This document shows, piece after piece, positions 1-5,386 of a stretch of DNA of 5,386 nt. Both the position numbers and the translations under genes were made by a program. Source of the DNA: Dokdonella_A sp014338185 (lineage in GTDB: Bacteria; Pseudomonadota; Gammaproteobacteria; Xanthomonadales; Rhodanobacteraceae); assembly GCA_030263295.1 (NCBI GenBank), contig SZOS01000083.1, positions 1 through 5,386 on the forward strand, in the 5' to 3' direction. A model generated the notes under the pieces. It was not told the origin of the DNA. It saw only the letters and a list, made by a program, of their open reading frames with translations, and ran no database searches. Position 1 is the first letter of the stretch. The number at the start of each line of letters is the position of its first letter.

Positions 1-807
1 ACCACGGCGGGGATGGAACGGCGCAAGGAGGCGATCACCGCGGCCCTGCTCAAGGTGCTGCGTCCGCGCCAGCTGTGGTGGAAGAACGACGCCTCGATCC
101 GCGCGCTGGAACAGCTGCCCGAGTACGTCGAACTCGGCCATGGCGAGGCCGGCGGCGAGGTGCTCGCGCGCGAAGGCGACCTCAGCTTCGCGATCGACCC
201 GGCCACCGGGCAGAAGACCGGCTGGTTCTACGACCAGCGCGACAACCGCGCGCAGCTGGCACGCCTGGTCAAGGGCATGCGCGTGCTCGACCTGTTCGGC
301 TACCTCGGCGGCTGGGGCATCCGCGCCGCGGCCGACGGCGCCAGCGAGGTGACCTGCGTGGATGCCTCGGCCGCCGCGGTCGAGGCCACGCGCGCCAACG
401 CGCAGCGCAACGGTGTGGCCGCGCGCGTGCAGGCGCTGCGCGCCGACGCGTTCGAGCACCTGCGCGCGCTGCGCGAGGCGCGCGAGCGCTACGACGTGGT
501 GATCCTCGACCCGCCGGCCTTCGTCAAGCGCCGCAAGGACCTCGCCGAGGGGCGCCTCGCCTATCGCCGGCTCAACGAGCTGGGCATGCAGGTGCTTGCG
601 CGCGACGGCATCCTCATCACCTGCTCGTGCTCGCACCACCTGCCGCGCGCGGCGCTGCTCGACGGCGTGCAGCAGGGCGCGCGCCATCTCGACCGCCATG
701 TGCAGATGCTGGTCGGCCTGCAGCAGGCCGCCGACCATCCGGTGCATCCGGCCATCGCCGAGACCGAGTACCTCAAGGGCTTCATCTGCCGCGTGTTGCC
801 GGCATAA
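1..807 (+). CDS. RlmI-type class I SAM-dependent rRNA methyltransferase, 5' truncated by window edge
   Basis: A cytosolic methyltransferase that most likely puts a methyl group from S-adenosylmethionine on 23S rRNA cytosine, as RlmI does. Numbering from the Met at base 13, the SAM-binding motif I is DLFGYLGGWG (93-102), the acidic ribose-contact segment is CVDAS (115-119), the DPPAF motif is at 166-170 and the SCSHH segment with its cysteine at 205-209. The reading frame is open to base 1 (Thr-Thr-Ala-Gly before that Met). Family members are near 390-400 residues and start with an RNA-binding PUA domain that is absent here, so I take the gene to begin about 130 codons upstream rather than at base 13. 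The stop is TAA; every other gene in the window ends in TGA. lgt follows after 7 bases. The family is secure; the exact target base (RlmI-like versus a paralogue) is not, so no symbol is given. Confidence 0.9.
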   Translation, partial: TTAGMERRKEAITAALLKVLRPRQLWWKNDASIRALEQLPEYVELGHGEAGGEVLAREGDLSFAIDPATGQKTGWFYDQRDNRAQLARLVKGMRVLDLFGYLGGWGIRAAADGASEVTCVDASAAAVEATRANAQRNGVAARVQALRADAFEHLRALREARERYDVVILDPPAFVKRRKDLAEGRLAYRRLNELGMQVLARDGILITCSCSHHLPRAALLDGVQQGARHLDRHVQMLVGLQQAADHPVHPAIAETEYLKGFICRVLPA

Positions 808-808
808 T
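803..808 (+). promoter_or_regulatory. Possible -10 element for lgt, overlapping the preceding stop codon
   Basis: The hexamer CATAAT matches five of six positions of the sigma-70 -10 consensus and stands out in this GC-rich sequence. It includes the TAA stop of the methyltransferase gene and lies 6 bases before the lgt ATG, so transcription would start at or next to the start codon. The best -35 candidate, TTCATC at 781-786 with a 16-base spacer, matches only three of six positions. No Shine-Dalgarno sequence is visible before lgt, which would fit a leaderless message, but chance cannot be excluded. Confidence 0.3.
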
Positions 809-814
809 CCGTCG

Positions 815-1684
815 ATGCACTATCTCGTCGATTTCGATCCGGTCGCGCTGTCGCTCGGCCCGCTGCAGGTGCACTGGTACGGGCTCATGTACCTGCTCGG
901 CTTCGCCGGCGCCTGGTGGCTGGGTTCGCGCCGGCTCGCCGCGGGCCGCCTGCCGGTCACGCGCGAGGCCTTCGCGGACCTGGCCTTCTACGTGATGCTG
1001 GGCGTGATCCTCGGTGGCCGCGTCGGCTACGTGCTGTTCTACAACCTGCGCGAGTACCTGGCCCACCCGCTCGACATCCTGCGCGTGTGGGACGGCGGCA
1101 TGTCCTTCCACGGCGGCCTGCTCGGCGTGTTGCTCGCGGGTTGGATCTGGACGCGGCGCCAGCGCATCCATTATTTCGACACGATCGATTTCGTCGCCCC
1201 GCTGGTGCCGATCGGGCTCGGCCTCGGCCGCCTCGGCAACTTCATCAACGGCGAGCTGTGGGGTGCGCCGACCACACGGCCGTGGGGCATGATCTTCCCG
1301 ACCGCGCCGGAGCTGGCCGACACCTCGCGCGAGCAACTGCAGGCGCTGTACGCGGCCGGCCAGCTCGAGCGCTTCGCGCGCCACCCCTCGCAGCTGTACG
1401 AGTTCGCGCTCGAAGGCGTGGTGATGTTCGTGGTGCTGTGGGCGTATTCGCGCCGGCCGCGGCCACGCTACGCGGTGTCGGGCCTGTTCGCGTTGCTGTA
1501 TGGCGTGTTCCGCTTCGCGGTCGAATTCGTGCGCGTGCCCGATGCGCAACTGGGCTACCTCGCCTTCGGCTGGCTCACCATGGGGCAGGTGCTGTCGCTG
1601 CCGCTGGTGGTGGTCGGGCTGGTGCTGCTGGGGCTGTCGCGGCGCGCGCCGACGCTCGCGCCGGCCGGCCCGGAGCGCGGCTGA
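815..1684 (+). CDS. lgt: Prolipoprotein diacylglyceryl transferase
   Basis: Integral inner-membrane enzyme that moves the diacylglyceryl group of phosphatidylglycerol onto the lipobox cysteine of prolipoproteins, the first step of lipoprotein maturation. The protein is 289 residues against 291 for E. coli Lgt. Visible family landmarks are VHWYGLMY (19-26), DGGMSFHGG (93-101) with the essential His at 99, the signature GLGRLGNFINGE (136-147) with Arg139, RHPSQLYE (189-196), and FRFAVEFVR (232-240) with Arg233 and Glu237. Hydrophobic stretches near 16-36, 56-75, 97-113, 124-138, 199-211, 219-234 and 252-275 fit a seven-helix protein. The ATG at 815 was chosen because it gives the family-typical N-terminus; the frame is open further upstream but that part shadows the methyltransferase gene. 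Its TGA shares one base with the thyA ATG (TGATG). The lgt-thyA pairing is also known in E. coli. Confidence 0.98.
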   Translation: MHYLVDFDPVALSLGPLQVHWYGLMYLLGFAGAWWLGSRRLAAGRLPVTREAFADLAFYVMLGVILGGRVGYVLFYNLREYLAHPLDILRVWDGGMSFHGGLLGVLLAGWIWTRRQRIHYFDTIDFVAPLVPIGLGLGRLGNFINGELWGAPTTRPWGMIFPTAPELADTSREQLQALYAAGQLERFARHPSQLYEFALEGVVMFVVLWAYSRRPRPRYAVSGLFALLYGVFRFAVEFVRVPDAQLGYLAFGWLTMGQVLSLPLVVVGLVLLGLSRRAPTLAPAGPERG

Positions 1685-2478
1685 TGCGCCAGTACCTGGA
1701 ACTGCTGCGCCACGTGCTCGACCACGGCGTCGACAAGGCCGATCGCACCGGCACCGGCACGCGCAGCGTGTTTGGCTGGCAGTCGCGCTACGACCTCGCC
1801 GAGGGCTTTCCGCTCGTCACCACCAAGAAGCTGCACCTGCGATCGATCATCTGCGAGCTGCTGTGGTTCCTGCGCGGCGACACCAACATCGGCTGGCTCA
1901 AGCAGCACGGCGTGTCGATCTGGGACGAGTGGGCCGATGCCGACGGCGAACTCGGCCCGGTGTACGGCCGCCAGTGGCGCGCCTGGCCCGATGGCGCGGG
2001 CGGCGGCATCGACCAGATCGGCGCGGTGGTCGAGGAGATCCGCCGCAACCCCGACTCACGCCGGCTCATCGTCAGCGCGTGGAACGTCGCCGAGCTGCCG
2101 CGCATGGCGCTGCAGCCGTGCCATGCGCTGTTCCAGTTCTACGTCGCGCAGGGTCGGCTGTCGTGCCAGCTGTACCAGCGCTCGGCCGACATCTTCCTCG
2201 GCGTGCCGTTCAACATCGCCAGCTACGCGCTGCTCACCCACATGGTGGCGCAAGTGACCGGCCTGGCCGCCGGCGAGTTCGTGCACACGCTGGGCGATGC
2301 GCACCTGTACGCGAACCACCATGCGCAGGCGCGCGAGCAGCTAGCGCGCGCGCCGCGCGCGTTGCCGCGCCTCGTGCTCGATCCGGCGGTGACCTCGCTG
2401 TTCGCGTTCGGCGAGGAGCACGTGCGCATCGAGGGCTATGCGCCGCATCCGCCGATCAAGGCGCCGGTCGCGGTGTGA
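1684..2478 (+). CDS. thyA: Thymidylate synthase
   Basis: Cytosolic enzyme that methylates dUMP to dTMP using 5,10-methylenetetrahydrofolate, giving dihydrofolate. It is 264 residues, the same as E. coli ThyA, and key residues fall at the same numbers: Arg21 in RTGTGT, Glu58, the phosphate-binding Arg126-Arg127 pair, the nucleophile Cys146 in LQPCH, Arg166 and Ser167 in YQRSAD, Asp169, Asn177 in PFNIAS, and His207 and Tyr209 in DAHLY. The C-terminus ends IKAPVAV as expected. The ATG overlaps the lgt stop by one base, and a GGAG Shine-Dalgarno sequence at 1672-1675 lies 8 bases before it, so the start is well supported and translation is probably coupled to lgt. The folA gene, whose product recycles the dihydrofolate, follows directly. 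The enzyme is the folate-dependent ThyA type, not the flavin-dependent ThyX. Confidence 0.99.
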   Translation: MRQYLELLRHVLDHGVDKADRTGTGTRSVFGWQSRYDLAEGFPLVTTKKLHLRSIICELLWFLRGDTNIGWLKQHGVSIWDEWADADGELGPVYGRQWRAWPDGAGGGIDQIGAVVEEIRRNPDSRRLIVSAWNVAELPRMALQPCHALFQFYVAQGRLSCQLYQRSADIFLGVPFNIASYALLTHMVAQVTGLAAGEFVHTLGDAHLYANHHAQAREQLARAPRALPRLVLDPAVTSLFAFGEEHVRIEGYAPHPPIKAPVAV

Positions 2479-2480
2479 GC

Positions 2481-2990
2481 ATGTCCGCCGTGCCGCGCAT
2501 CAGCCTCATCGCCGCGCTCGACCGCGCCTTCGCGATCGGTCGCGCCGGCGCGATGCCCTGGCACCTGCCCGACGACCTCAGGCGCTTCAAGGCGCTCACG
2601 CTGGGCAAGCCGGTGCTGATGGGGCGCAGGACCGCGCTCGCGATCGGCCGTGCGCTGCCGGGTCGGCCCAACCTCGTGCTCACGCGCGGCGGCGCGGCGC
2701 CGTTCCCGGGCCAGATCGCGCTGGCCACGTTCGACGCCGCGCTCACGCATGCGGCCACGAGCACGGCCGGCGAACTGGCCGTGATCGGCGGCGGCGAGGT
2801 GTATGCGCTGGCGCTGCCGCGCGCGACCCACATGCACCTGACCTGGGTCGACACCGTGGTCGCCGATGCCGACACCCGCTTCCCGCGCTTCGACGCGAGC
2901 CAGTGGCGCGAGCTCGCACGCGTGCACCACGCTGCCGATGCGCGACATGCCTGGGCGATGGATTTCGTCGACTACGAACGGCGCGCCTGA
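2481..2990 (+). CDS. folA: Dihydrofolate reductase
   Basis: Cytosolic NADPH-dependent enzyme reducing dihydrofolate to tetrahydrofolate, the target of trimethoprim. From the ATG it is 169 residues, slightly longer than E. coli FolA (159). The N-terminal strand ISLIAAL (7-13) leads into the Met20-loop equivalent AMPWHLPDDL (24-33), with Trp27 and the substrate-binding acid Asp32. MGRRTALAIGRALPGRPN then matches the NADPH-binding segment, GGGEVYALALP the second cofactor loop, and LTWVDTVVADADTRFP the C-terminal strand region. The thyA stop is 2 bases before this ATG. A GTG at 2475, two codons upstream in frame, overlaps the thyA TGA (GTGA) and is an alternative start adding Met-Ser. No clear Shine-Dalgarno sequence is present, so ribosomes probably arrive from thyA. 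Convergent with apaH 17 bases downstream. Confidence 0.98.
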   Translation: MSAVPRISLIAALDRAFAIGRAGAMPWHLPDDLRRFKALTLGKPVLMGRRTALAIGRALPGRPNLVLTRGGAAPFPGQIALATFDAALTHAATSTAGELAVIGGGEVYALALPRATHMHLTWVDTVVADADTRFPRFDASQWRELARVHHAADARHAWAMDFVDYERRA

Positions 2991-3011
2991 GCGGCACGCG
3001 GCCAGGCTCAG
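2987..3011. repeat. Inverted repeat spanning the folA and apaH stop codons
   Basis: CTGAGC at 2987-2992 and GCTCAG at 3006-3011 are perfect 6-base inverted arms around a 13-base centre. An overlapping alternative is GCCTG (2985-2989) with CAGGC (3003-3007). Each arm of the first pair contains the stop codon of the gene on its side. A hairpin here could help end transcription or protect 3' ends on both strands, but there is no T-run on either side, so I do not call an intrinsic terminator. Confidence 0.3.
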
Positions 3012-3856
3012 TCGACGTCCTTGCCGGGCAGCGGCTGGCGCGTCGACTGGATCGTCACGTACTGCGGCTCGTCGCCGTCCAGCCGCAACGCGGTCAACTG
3101 GCCGCCCCACACGCAACCGGTGTCGAGCGCGGCGACGCCCAGGCCGGCGAAGCGGCCGAGCGTGGACCAGTGGCCGCACACGATGCGCAGGTCGCGCTCG
3201 ACCACGCCGGGGACCGCGAACCACGGATACAGGCCCGGCCGCTGTGTGCCCGGCCGGCCCTTGGCACCGAAGGCGATGCGCCCGCGCACATCGACGTAGC
3301 GCATGCGCGTGAACACATTGATGCCGGCGCGCCAGCGCTCGGGTCCGTGCAGCTTGGGCGTCCACAGGTCGGGCTTGTTGCCGAACATCTGCCGCAACAG
3401 CCGCGCATGGCCTTCACCGTGCAGGCGGTCCTCGATTTCGCGCGCGATCGCTTCGGCTTGCTGCGTGCTCCAGCGCGGGAACAGGCCCGCATGCACGAGC
3501 AGGCAACCGAGCGTGCGGTCCACGTGCACGAGCTTGCGCGTGCGCAGCCAGTCCAGCAGTTCCTCGTGGTCGGGCGCAAACAGCACCTCGCGCAGTTCGG
3601 CGTTGACGCGCGCCTGCTCCTCGCGCCGACGCTGGGCGATCGCCAGCAGCGACAGGTCGTGGTTGCCGAGCACCACCACCGCGCGCTCGCCCAGCGAGCG
3701 CACCAGGCGCAGCACCGCGAGCGATTGCCCGCCGCGATTGACGAGGTCGCCGCAGAACCACAAGGTGTCACGCGCCGGATCGAAGCCGAGCTTGTCGATG
3801 AGGCGGGAGAGTTCGTCGTGGCAGCCCTGGACGTCGCCGATCGCCCACGTGGCCAT
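3008..3856 (-). CDS. apaH: Symmetrical bis(5'-nucleosyl)-tetraphosphatase (Ap4A hydrolase)
   Basis: Cytosolic metallophosphoesterase that splits Ap4A into two ADP; in E. coli ApaH also removes Np4 caps from RNA. The protein is 282 residues against 280 in E. coli. Metal-site motifs are in order: GDVQG (7-11), GDLVNRG (36-42), LGNHD (63-67), VHAG (121-124), CGHW (227-230), followed by the ApaH hallmark LDTGCVWGG (244-252) and LYPWFAVPG (209-217). Motif I has Gln where E. coli ApaH has His, and Gly replaces Pro after NRG; I recall both in ApaH of pseudomonads or xanthomonads and expect the enzyme to be active. The ATG was chosen because it starts the MATWAIGD family N-terminus and shares one base with the apaG stop (TGATG), so the two genes are probably co-translated. 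It is convergent with folA. Confidence 0.98.
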   Translation of the reverse strand: MATWAIGDVQGCHDELSRLIDKLGFDPARDTLWFCGDLVNRGGQSLAVLRLVRSLGERAVVVLGNHDLSLLAIAQRRREEQARVNAELREVLFAPDHEELLDWLRTRKLVHVDRTLGCLLVHAGLFPRWSTQQAEAIAREIEDRLHGEGHARLLRQMFGNKPDLWTPKLHGPERWRAGINVFTRMRYVDVRGRIAFGAKGRPGTQRPGLYPWFAVPGVVERDLRIVCGHWSTLGRFAGLGVAALDTGCVWGGQLTALRLDGDEPQYVTIQSTRQPLPGKDVD

Positions 3857-4239
3857 CAGTGCAGCGTCCGCGGCGTGGTCAGCACGAAGGTCGGGATCAA
3901 GGCGTCGAACTGGGTGCCGTCGTCGGCCACCATCTGGTAGCTGCCGCGCATCGTGCCCAGTTCGGTTTCCAGCACCGCGCCCGAGGTGTATTCGAAGCCG
4001 CCGCCCGGGCGCATCCACGGCTGCTCGCCGACCACGCCGTCGCCGCGCACCTCGTGCACCTTGCCGTTGCTGTCGGTGATGACCCAGTGGCGCGACAGCA
4101 GCCGCGCGCCGACCGTGCCGTGGTTGGCGATGGTGATGGTGTAGGAGAACGCGTAGCGGTTCTCGGCCGGGACCGATTGCTCGTCGAGGAACTGGCTGTC
4201 GACCGAAATGGCGATGTCGTAGGGTTTCTTGGCACTCAT
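3856..4239 (-). CDS. apaG: Co2+/Mg2+ efflux-associated protein ApaG
   Basis: Small single-domain protein with a fibronectin type III-like beta fold. Its biochemical role is not settled; in Salmonella (CorD) it is linked to cobalt and magnesium resistance, and the gene is usually joined to apaH. The protein is 127 residues against 125 in E. coli. The ApaG signature GxGxxGxxP is visible as GDGVVGEQP (66-74), followed by FEYTSGAVLETELGTMRGSY (82-101), and the strand YAFSYTITIANHG (29-41) is typical. The frame stays open for 57 codons upstream, but that part is Arg/Pro-rich and unlike any ApaG, so I use the ATG at 4239 giving MSAKKPYDI. There is no strong Shine-Dalgarno sequence; a -10-like hexamer lies only 8 bases upstream. 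The stop overlaps the apaH start by one base. Confidence 0.97.
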   Translation of the reverse strand: MSAKKPYDIAISVDSQFLDEQSVPAENRYAFSYTITIANHGTVGARLLSRHWVITDSNGKVHEVRGDGVVGEQPWMRPGGGFEYTSGAVLETELGTMRGSYQMVADDGTQFDALIPTFVLTTPRTLH

Positions 4240-4449
4240 GGCCCGCGATTCTCGGGGACGCGGCGCGCAGGGGCAAGCGGCACGGGCGACGACGGGCGTG
4301 CGCGGTCCATCGCAGGTGCGCGCGCGTGGCGACCACGGCACGTGGCGCGGGCGGCGCATCACCCCGTCACGCGCGGCGGGGAAGCTCGCGCGCTGCGGCG
4401 ACTCGGGCACGGGTGCGCGCGATGCACGCGCCCACCATGGTCCGCAACG
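4240..4449. other. 210-base intergenic gap between rsmA and apaG
   Basis: This is the only sizeable non-coding stretch in the window. I see no convincing gene in it. Near apaG it holds a possible promoter (4248-4276). In the middle, CGTGG (4325-4329), CCACG (4333-4337) and CGTGG (4341-4345) can form two mutually exclusive 5-base-pair hairpins with 3-base loops. Just after the rsmA stop there are GC-rich weak inverted repeats but no T-run, so no intrinsic terminator is called. A 23-codon frame from the ATG at 4438 is present but unsupported. Confidence 0.6.
4248..4276 (-). promoter_or_regulatory. Possible sigma-70-type promoter for apaG-apaH
   Basis: Reading on the - strand, TTGCCC (4276-4271) and GAGAAT (4253-4248) are separated by exactly 17 bases. 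Each matches four of six consensus positions. The -10 hexamer ends 8 bases before the apaG ATG, so transcription would begin within about 0-3 bases of the start codon, giving a leaderless or nearly leaderless message. The location after a 210-base gap makes a promoter plausible; the match itself is only moderate. Confidence 0.4.
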
Positions 4450-5256
4450 TCACACGTCTTGGTCCGCGTCGAGCGCGGCGCGCATGCGTGCGAGCGCGAC
4501 GAACGCGGCCGGTGCGAGCTGTTCGGCGCGCGCCTTGGGCTCGACGCCCGCGGCGGCGATCCGGTCGGCATCCAGCACGCCGTGCAGCGCGTTGGCCAGC
4601 GTCTTGCGGCGCTGGCCGAACGCGGCGCGCACCACCTGCGCCAGCACGGCGGGCGCCACATCGGGGCGCTCGGGCGGCGGCCGCGGGACCAGCCGCACCA
4701 CCGCCGAGTCCACCTTGGGTGGCGGCCGGAACGCCTGCGGCGGCACGTGCAGCAGCGGCTCGACGCGGCAGGCCAGTTGCAGCATCACCGACAGCCGGCC
4801 ATAGACCTTGCCGCCCGGCGCCGCGGCCATGCGCTCGACCACTTCCTGCTGCAGCATGAAGTGCATGTCCTGGATGAGGTCGATGTGGTCGAGGCAGTGG
4901 AACAGGATCGGCGAGGAGATGTTGTAGGGCAGGTTGCCGACCATGCGCAGGCGCCCACCCGCGGCCAACGCGGCCAGGTCCACCTCGAGCACGTCGGCAT
5001 GCACGAGCGTGAGCTCGCCCACGCCCTGCGCGGCCGCGCGCAGGCGCGGCAGCAGGTCGCGGTCGAGCTCGATCGCGGTGAGGTGCCCGGTCGCGCGCAG
5101 CAGCGGCAGGCTCAGCGCGCCATCACCCGGCCCAATCTCGACGATGCGCTGGCCCGCGCAGGGCGCGATCGCCTGCACGATGCGGGCGATGATGGCGGCG
5201 TCGTGCAGGAAGTGCTGGCCGAACTGCTTCTTGTGCACGTGGCGGGGCGCATTCAT
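4450..5256 (-). CDS. rsmA: 16S rRNA (adenine1518-N6/adenine1519-N6)-dimethyltransferase
   Basis: Cytosolic SAM-dependent enzyme (KsgA) that dimethylates the two adjacent adenines in the 3'-terminal helix of 16S rRNA during late 30S assembly; its loss gives kasugamycin resistance in E. coli. The protein is 268 residues against 273 in E. coli. Motifs in order are KKQFGQHFL (9-17), motif I VEIGPGDGALS (39-49), the acidic IELD (62-65), HADVL (86-90), the catalytic NLPYNIS (108-114), FRPPPKVDSAVVRL (176-189) and FGQRRKTL (213-220) in the C-terminal helical domain. The ATG gives the expected N-terminus MNAPRHVHKKQFG. No good Shine-Dalgarno sequence precedes it. pdxA ends 37 bases upstream, and a 14-codon mini-ORF joins the two. 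The pdxA-rsmA-apaG-apaH order is as in E. coli, except for the wide gap before apaG. Confidence 0.99.
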   Translation of the reverse strand: MNAPRHVHKKQFGQHFLHDAAIIARIVQAIAPCAGQRIVEIGPGDGALSLPLLRATGHLTAIELDRDLLPRLRAAAQGVGELTLVHADVLEVDLAALAAGGRLRMVGNLPYNISSPILFHCLDHIDLIQDMHFMLQQEVVERMAAAPGGKVYGRLSVMLQLACRVEPLLHVPPQAFRPPPKVDSAVVRLVPRPPPERPDVAPAVLAQVVRAAFGQRRKTLANALHGVLDADRIAAAGVEPKARAEQLAPAAFVALARMRAALDADQDV

Positions 5257-5293
5257 GGTCGTGCCCCGGGCGTCGCGAGTTGGCTCGCCGCGC

Positions 5294-5386
5294 TCATGCG
5301 CGGACCAGTTGCAGCGCCATGCGCGTGGCCGCGAGCAGGCTGCCCGGATCGGCGCGGCCGCTGCCGGCGAGGTCGAGCGCGGTGCC
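5294..5386 (-). CDS. pdxA: 4-hydroxythreonine-4-phosphate dehydrogenase, C-terminal 30 residues only
   Basis: Only the last 30 codons and the TGA stop lie in the window; the gene continues past the right edge. The translated end begins GTALDLAGSGRADPGSL and closes LQLVRA. It matches the conserved C-terminus of PdxA, where E. coli has a GTALDLAGTGKAD segment. PdxA is an NAD-dependent dehydrogenase that oxidises 4-phosphohydroxy-L-threonine in the DXP-dependent route to pyridoxal 5'-phosphate. Its position directly upstream of rsmA in the same direction is the standard gammaproteobacterial arrangement and supports the call. The catalytic and metal-binding residues are outside the window and cannot be checked. 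Confidence 0.9.
   Translation of the reverse strand, partial: GTALDLAGSGRADPGSLLAATRMALQLVRA

Noticed and set aside
13..15. ATG as the true start of the methyltransferase
   Set aside because: The frame is open to the window edge with family-like residues before it, and the N-terminal PUA domain would be missing; the gene most likely starts outside the window.
75..995. Long + strand open frame across the methyltransferase-lgt junction
   Set aside because: The product is dominated by Arg, Ala and Pro with no domain, and it lies over two well-supported genes. It is a GC-rich shadow frame.
782..1549. Long - strand open frame opposite lgt
   Set aside because: His/Arg/Glu-rich sequence without motifs, fully antisense to a conserved membrane enzyme gene.
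916..1683. N-terminal extension of ThyA by 256 codons
   Set aside because: The extension is an out-of-frame reading of lgt; the ATG at 1684 gives the exact 264-residue ThyA with a good Shine-Dalgarno sequence.
2326..2362. Alternating GC run inside thyA, possible Z-DNA or repeat
   Set aside because: It encodes ordinary ThyA residues with the GC-ending codons used throughout the window; no repeat unit is evident.
2438..3940. 500-codon + strand open frame over folA and antisense apaH
   Set aside because: Low-complexity Arg/Ala-rich translation spanning two real genes on opposite strands; typical of high-GC DNA lacking chance stops.
4240..4410. N-terminal extension of ApaG
   Set aside because: The 57 extra residues are Arg/Pro-rich and do not resemble ApaG, which starts with the short MSAKKPYDI-type sequence.
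4367..4438. 23-codon frame after rsmA on the - strand
   Set aside because: No ribosome binding site, no recognisable sequence, and short enough to be chance.
1..5386. Mobile element, CRISPR, tRNA/rRNA or novel defence system
   Set aside because: Nearly all sequence is taken by eight conserved housekeeping genes; no transposase, terminal repeats, spaced repeats or tRNA-like folds were seen.

Overview
The window is a compact, fully bacterial housekeeping segment of very high GC content (about 70% by eye). Protein wording and gene order point to a gammaproteobacterium of the Xanthomonadales, such as a Lysobacter/Luteimonas/Xanthomonas relative. The main clue is the order pdxA-rsmA-apaG-apaH next to folA, together with an ApaH that reads GDVQG and GDLVNRGG. 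This placement is inferred from memory of those families; no search was run.

There are eight genes in two convergent groups. On the + strand (1-2990) lie the C-terminal two thirds of an RlmI-type rRNA methyltransferase that enters from the left edge, then lgt, thyA and folA, with gaps or overlaps of only a few bases. On the - strand, reading from the right edge leftwards (5386-3008), lie the last 30 codons of pdxA, then rsmA, a 210-base gap, apaG and apaH. The two groups meet tail to tail with 17 bases between the folA and apaH stop codons.

Functionally, thyA and folA form the thymidylate cycle. ThyA turns dUMP to dTMP and leaves dihydrofolate, which FolA reduces back to tetrahydrofolate. 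They are translationally linked by overlapping stop and start codons. Lgt starts lipoprotein maturation in the inner membrane. The methyltransferase and RsmA modify large- and small-subunit rRNA respectively. ApaH hydrolyses Ap4A-type dinucleotides and ApaG is its small companion. PdxA belongs to pyridoxal phosphate synthesis. All complete proteins have family-typical lengths and intact catalytic motifs; I see no frameshift or pseudogene.

I found no mobile element, CRISPR array, tRNA, rRNA or novel defence-like system. The points worth a second look are at gene boundaries: possible leaderless starts for apaG and lgt, a 14-codon mini-ORF bridging pdxA and rsmA, alternative hairpins in the rsmA-apaG gap, and a symmetric element holding the folA and apaH stops.
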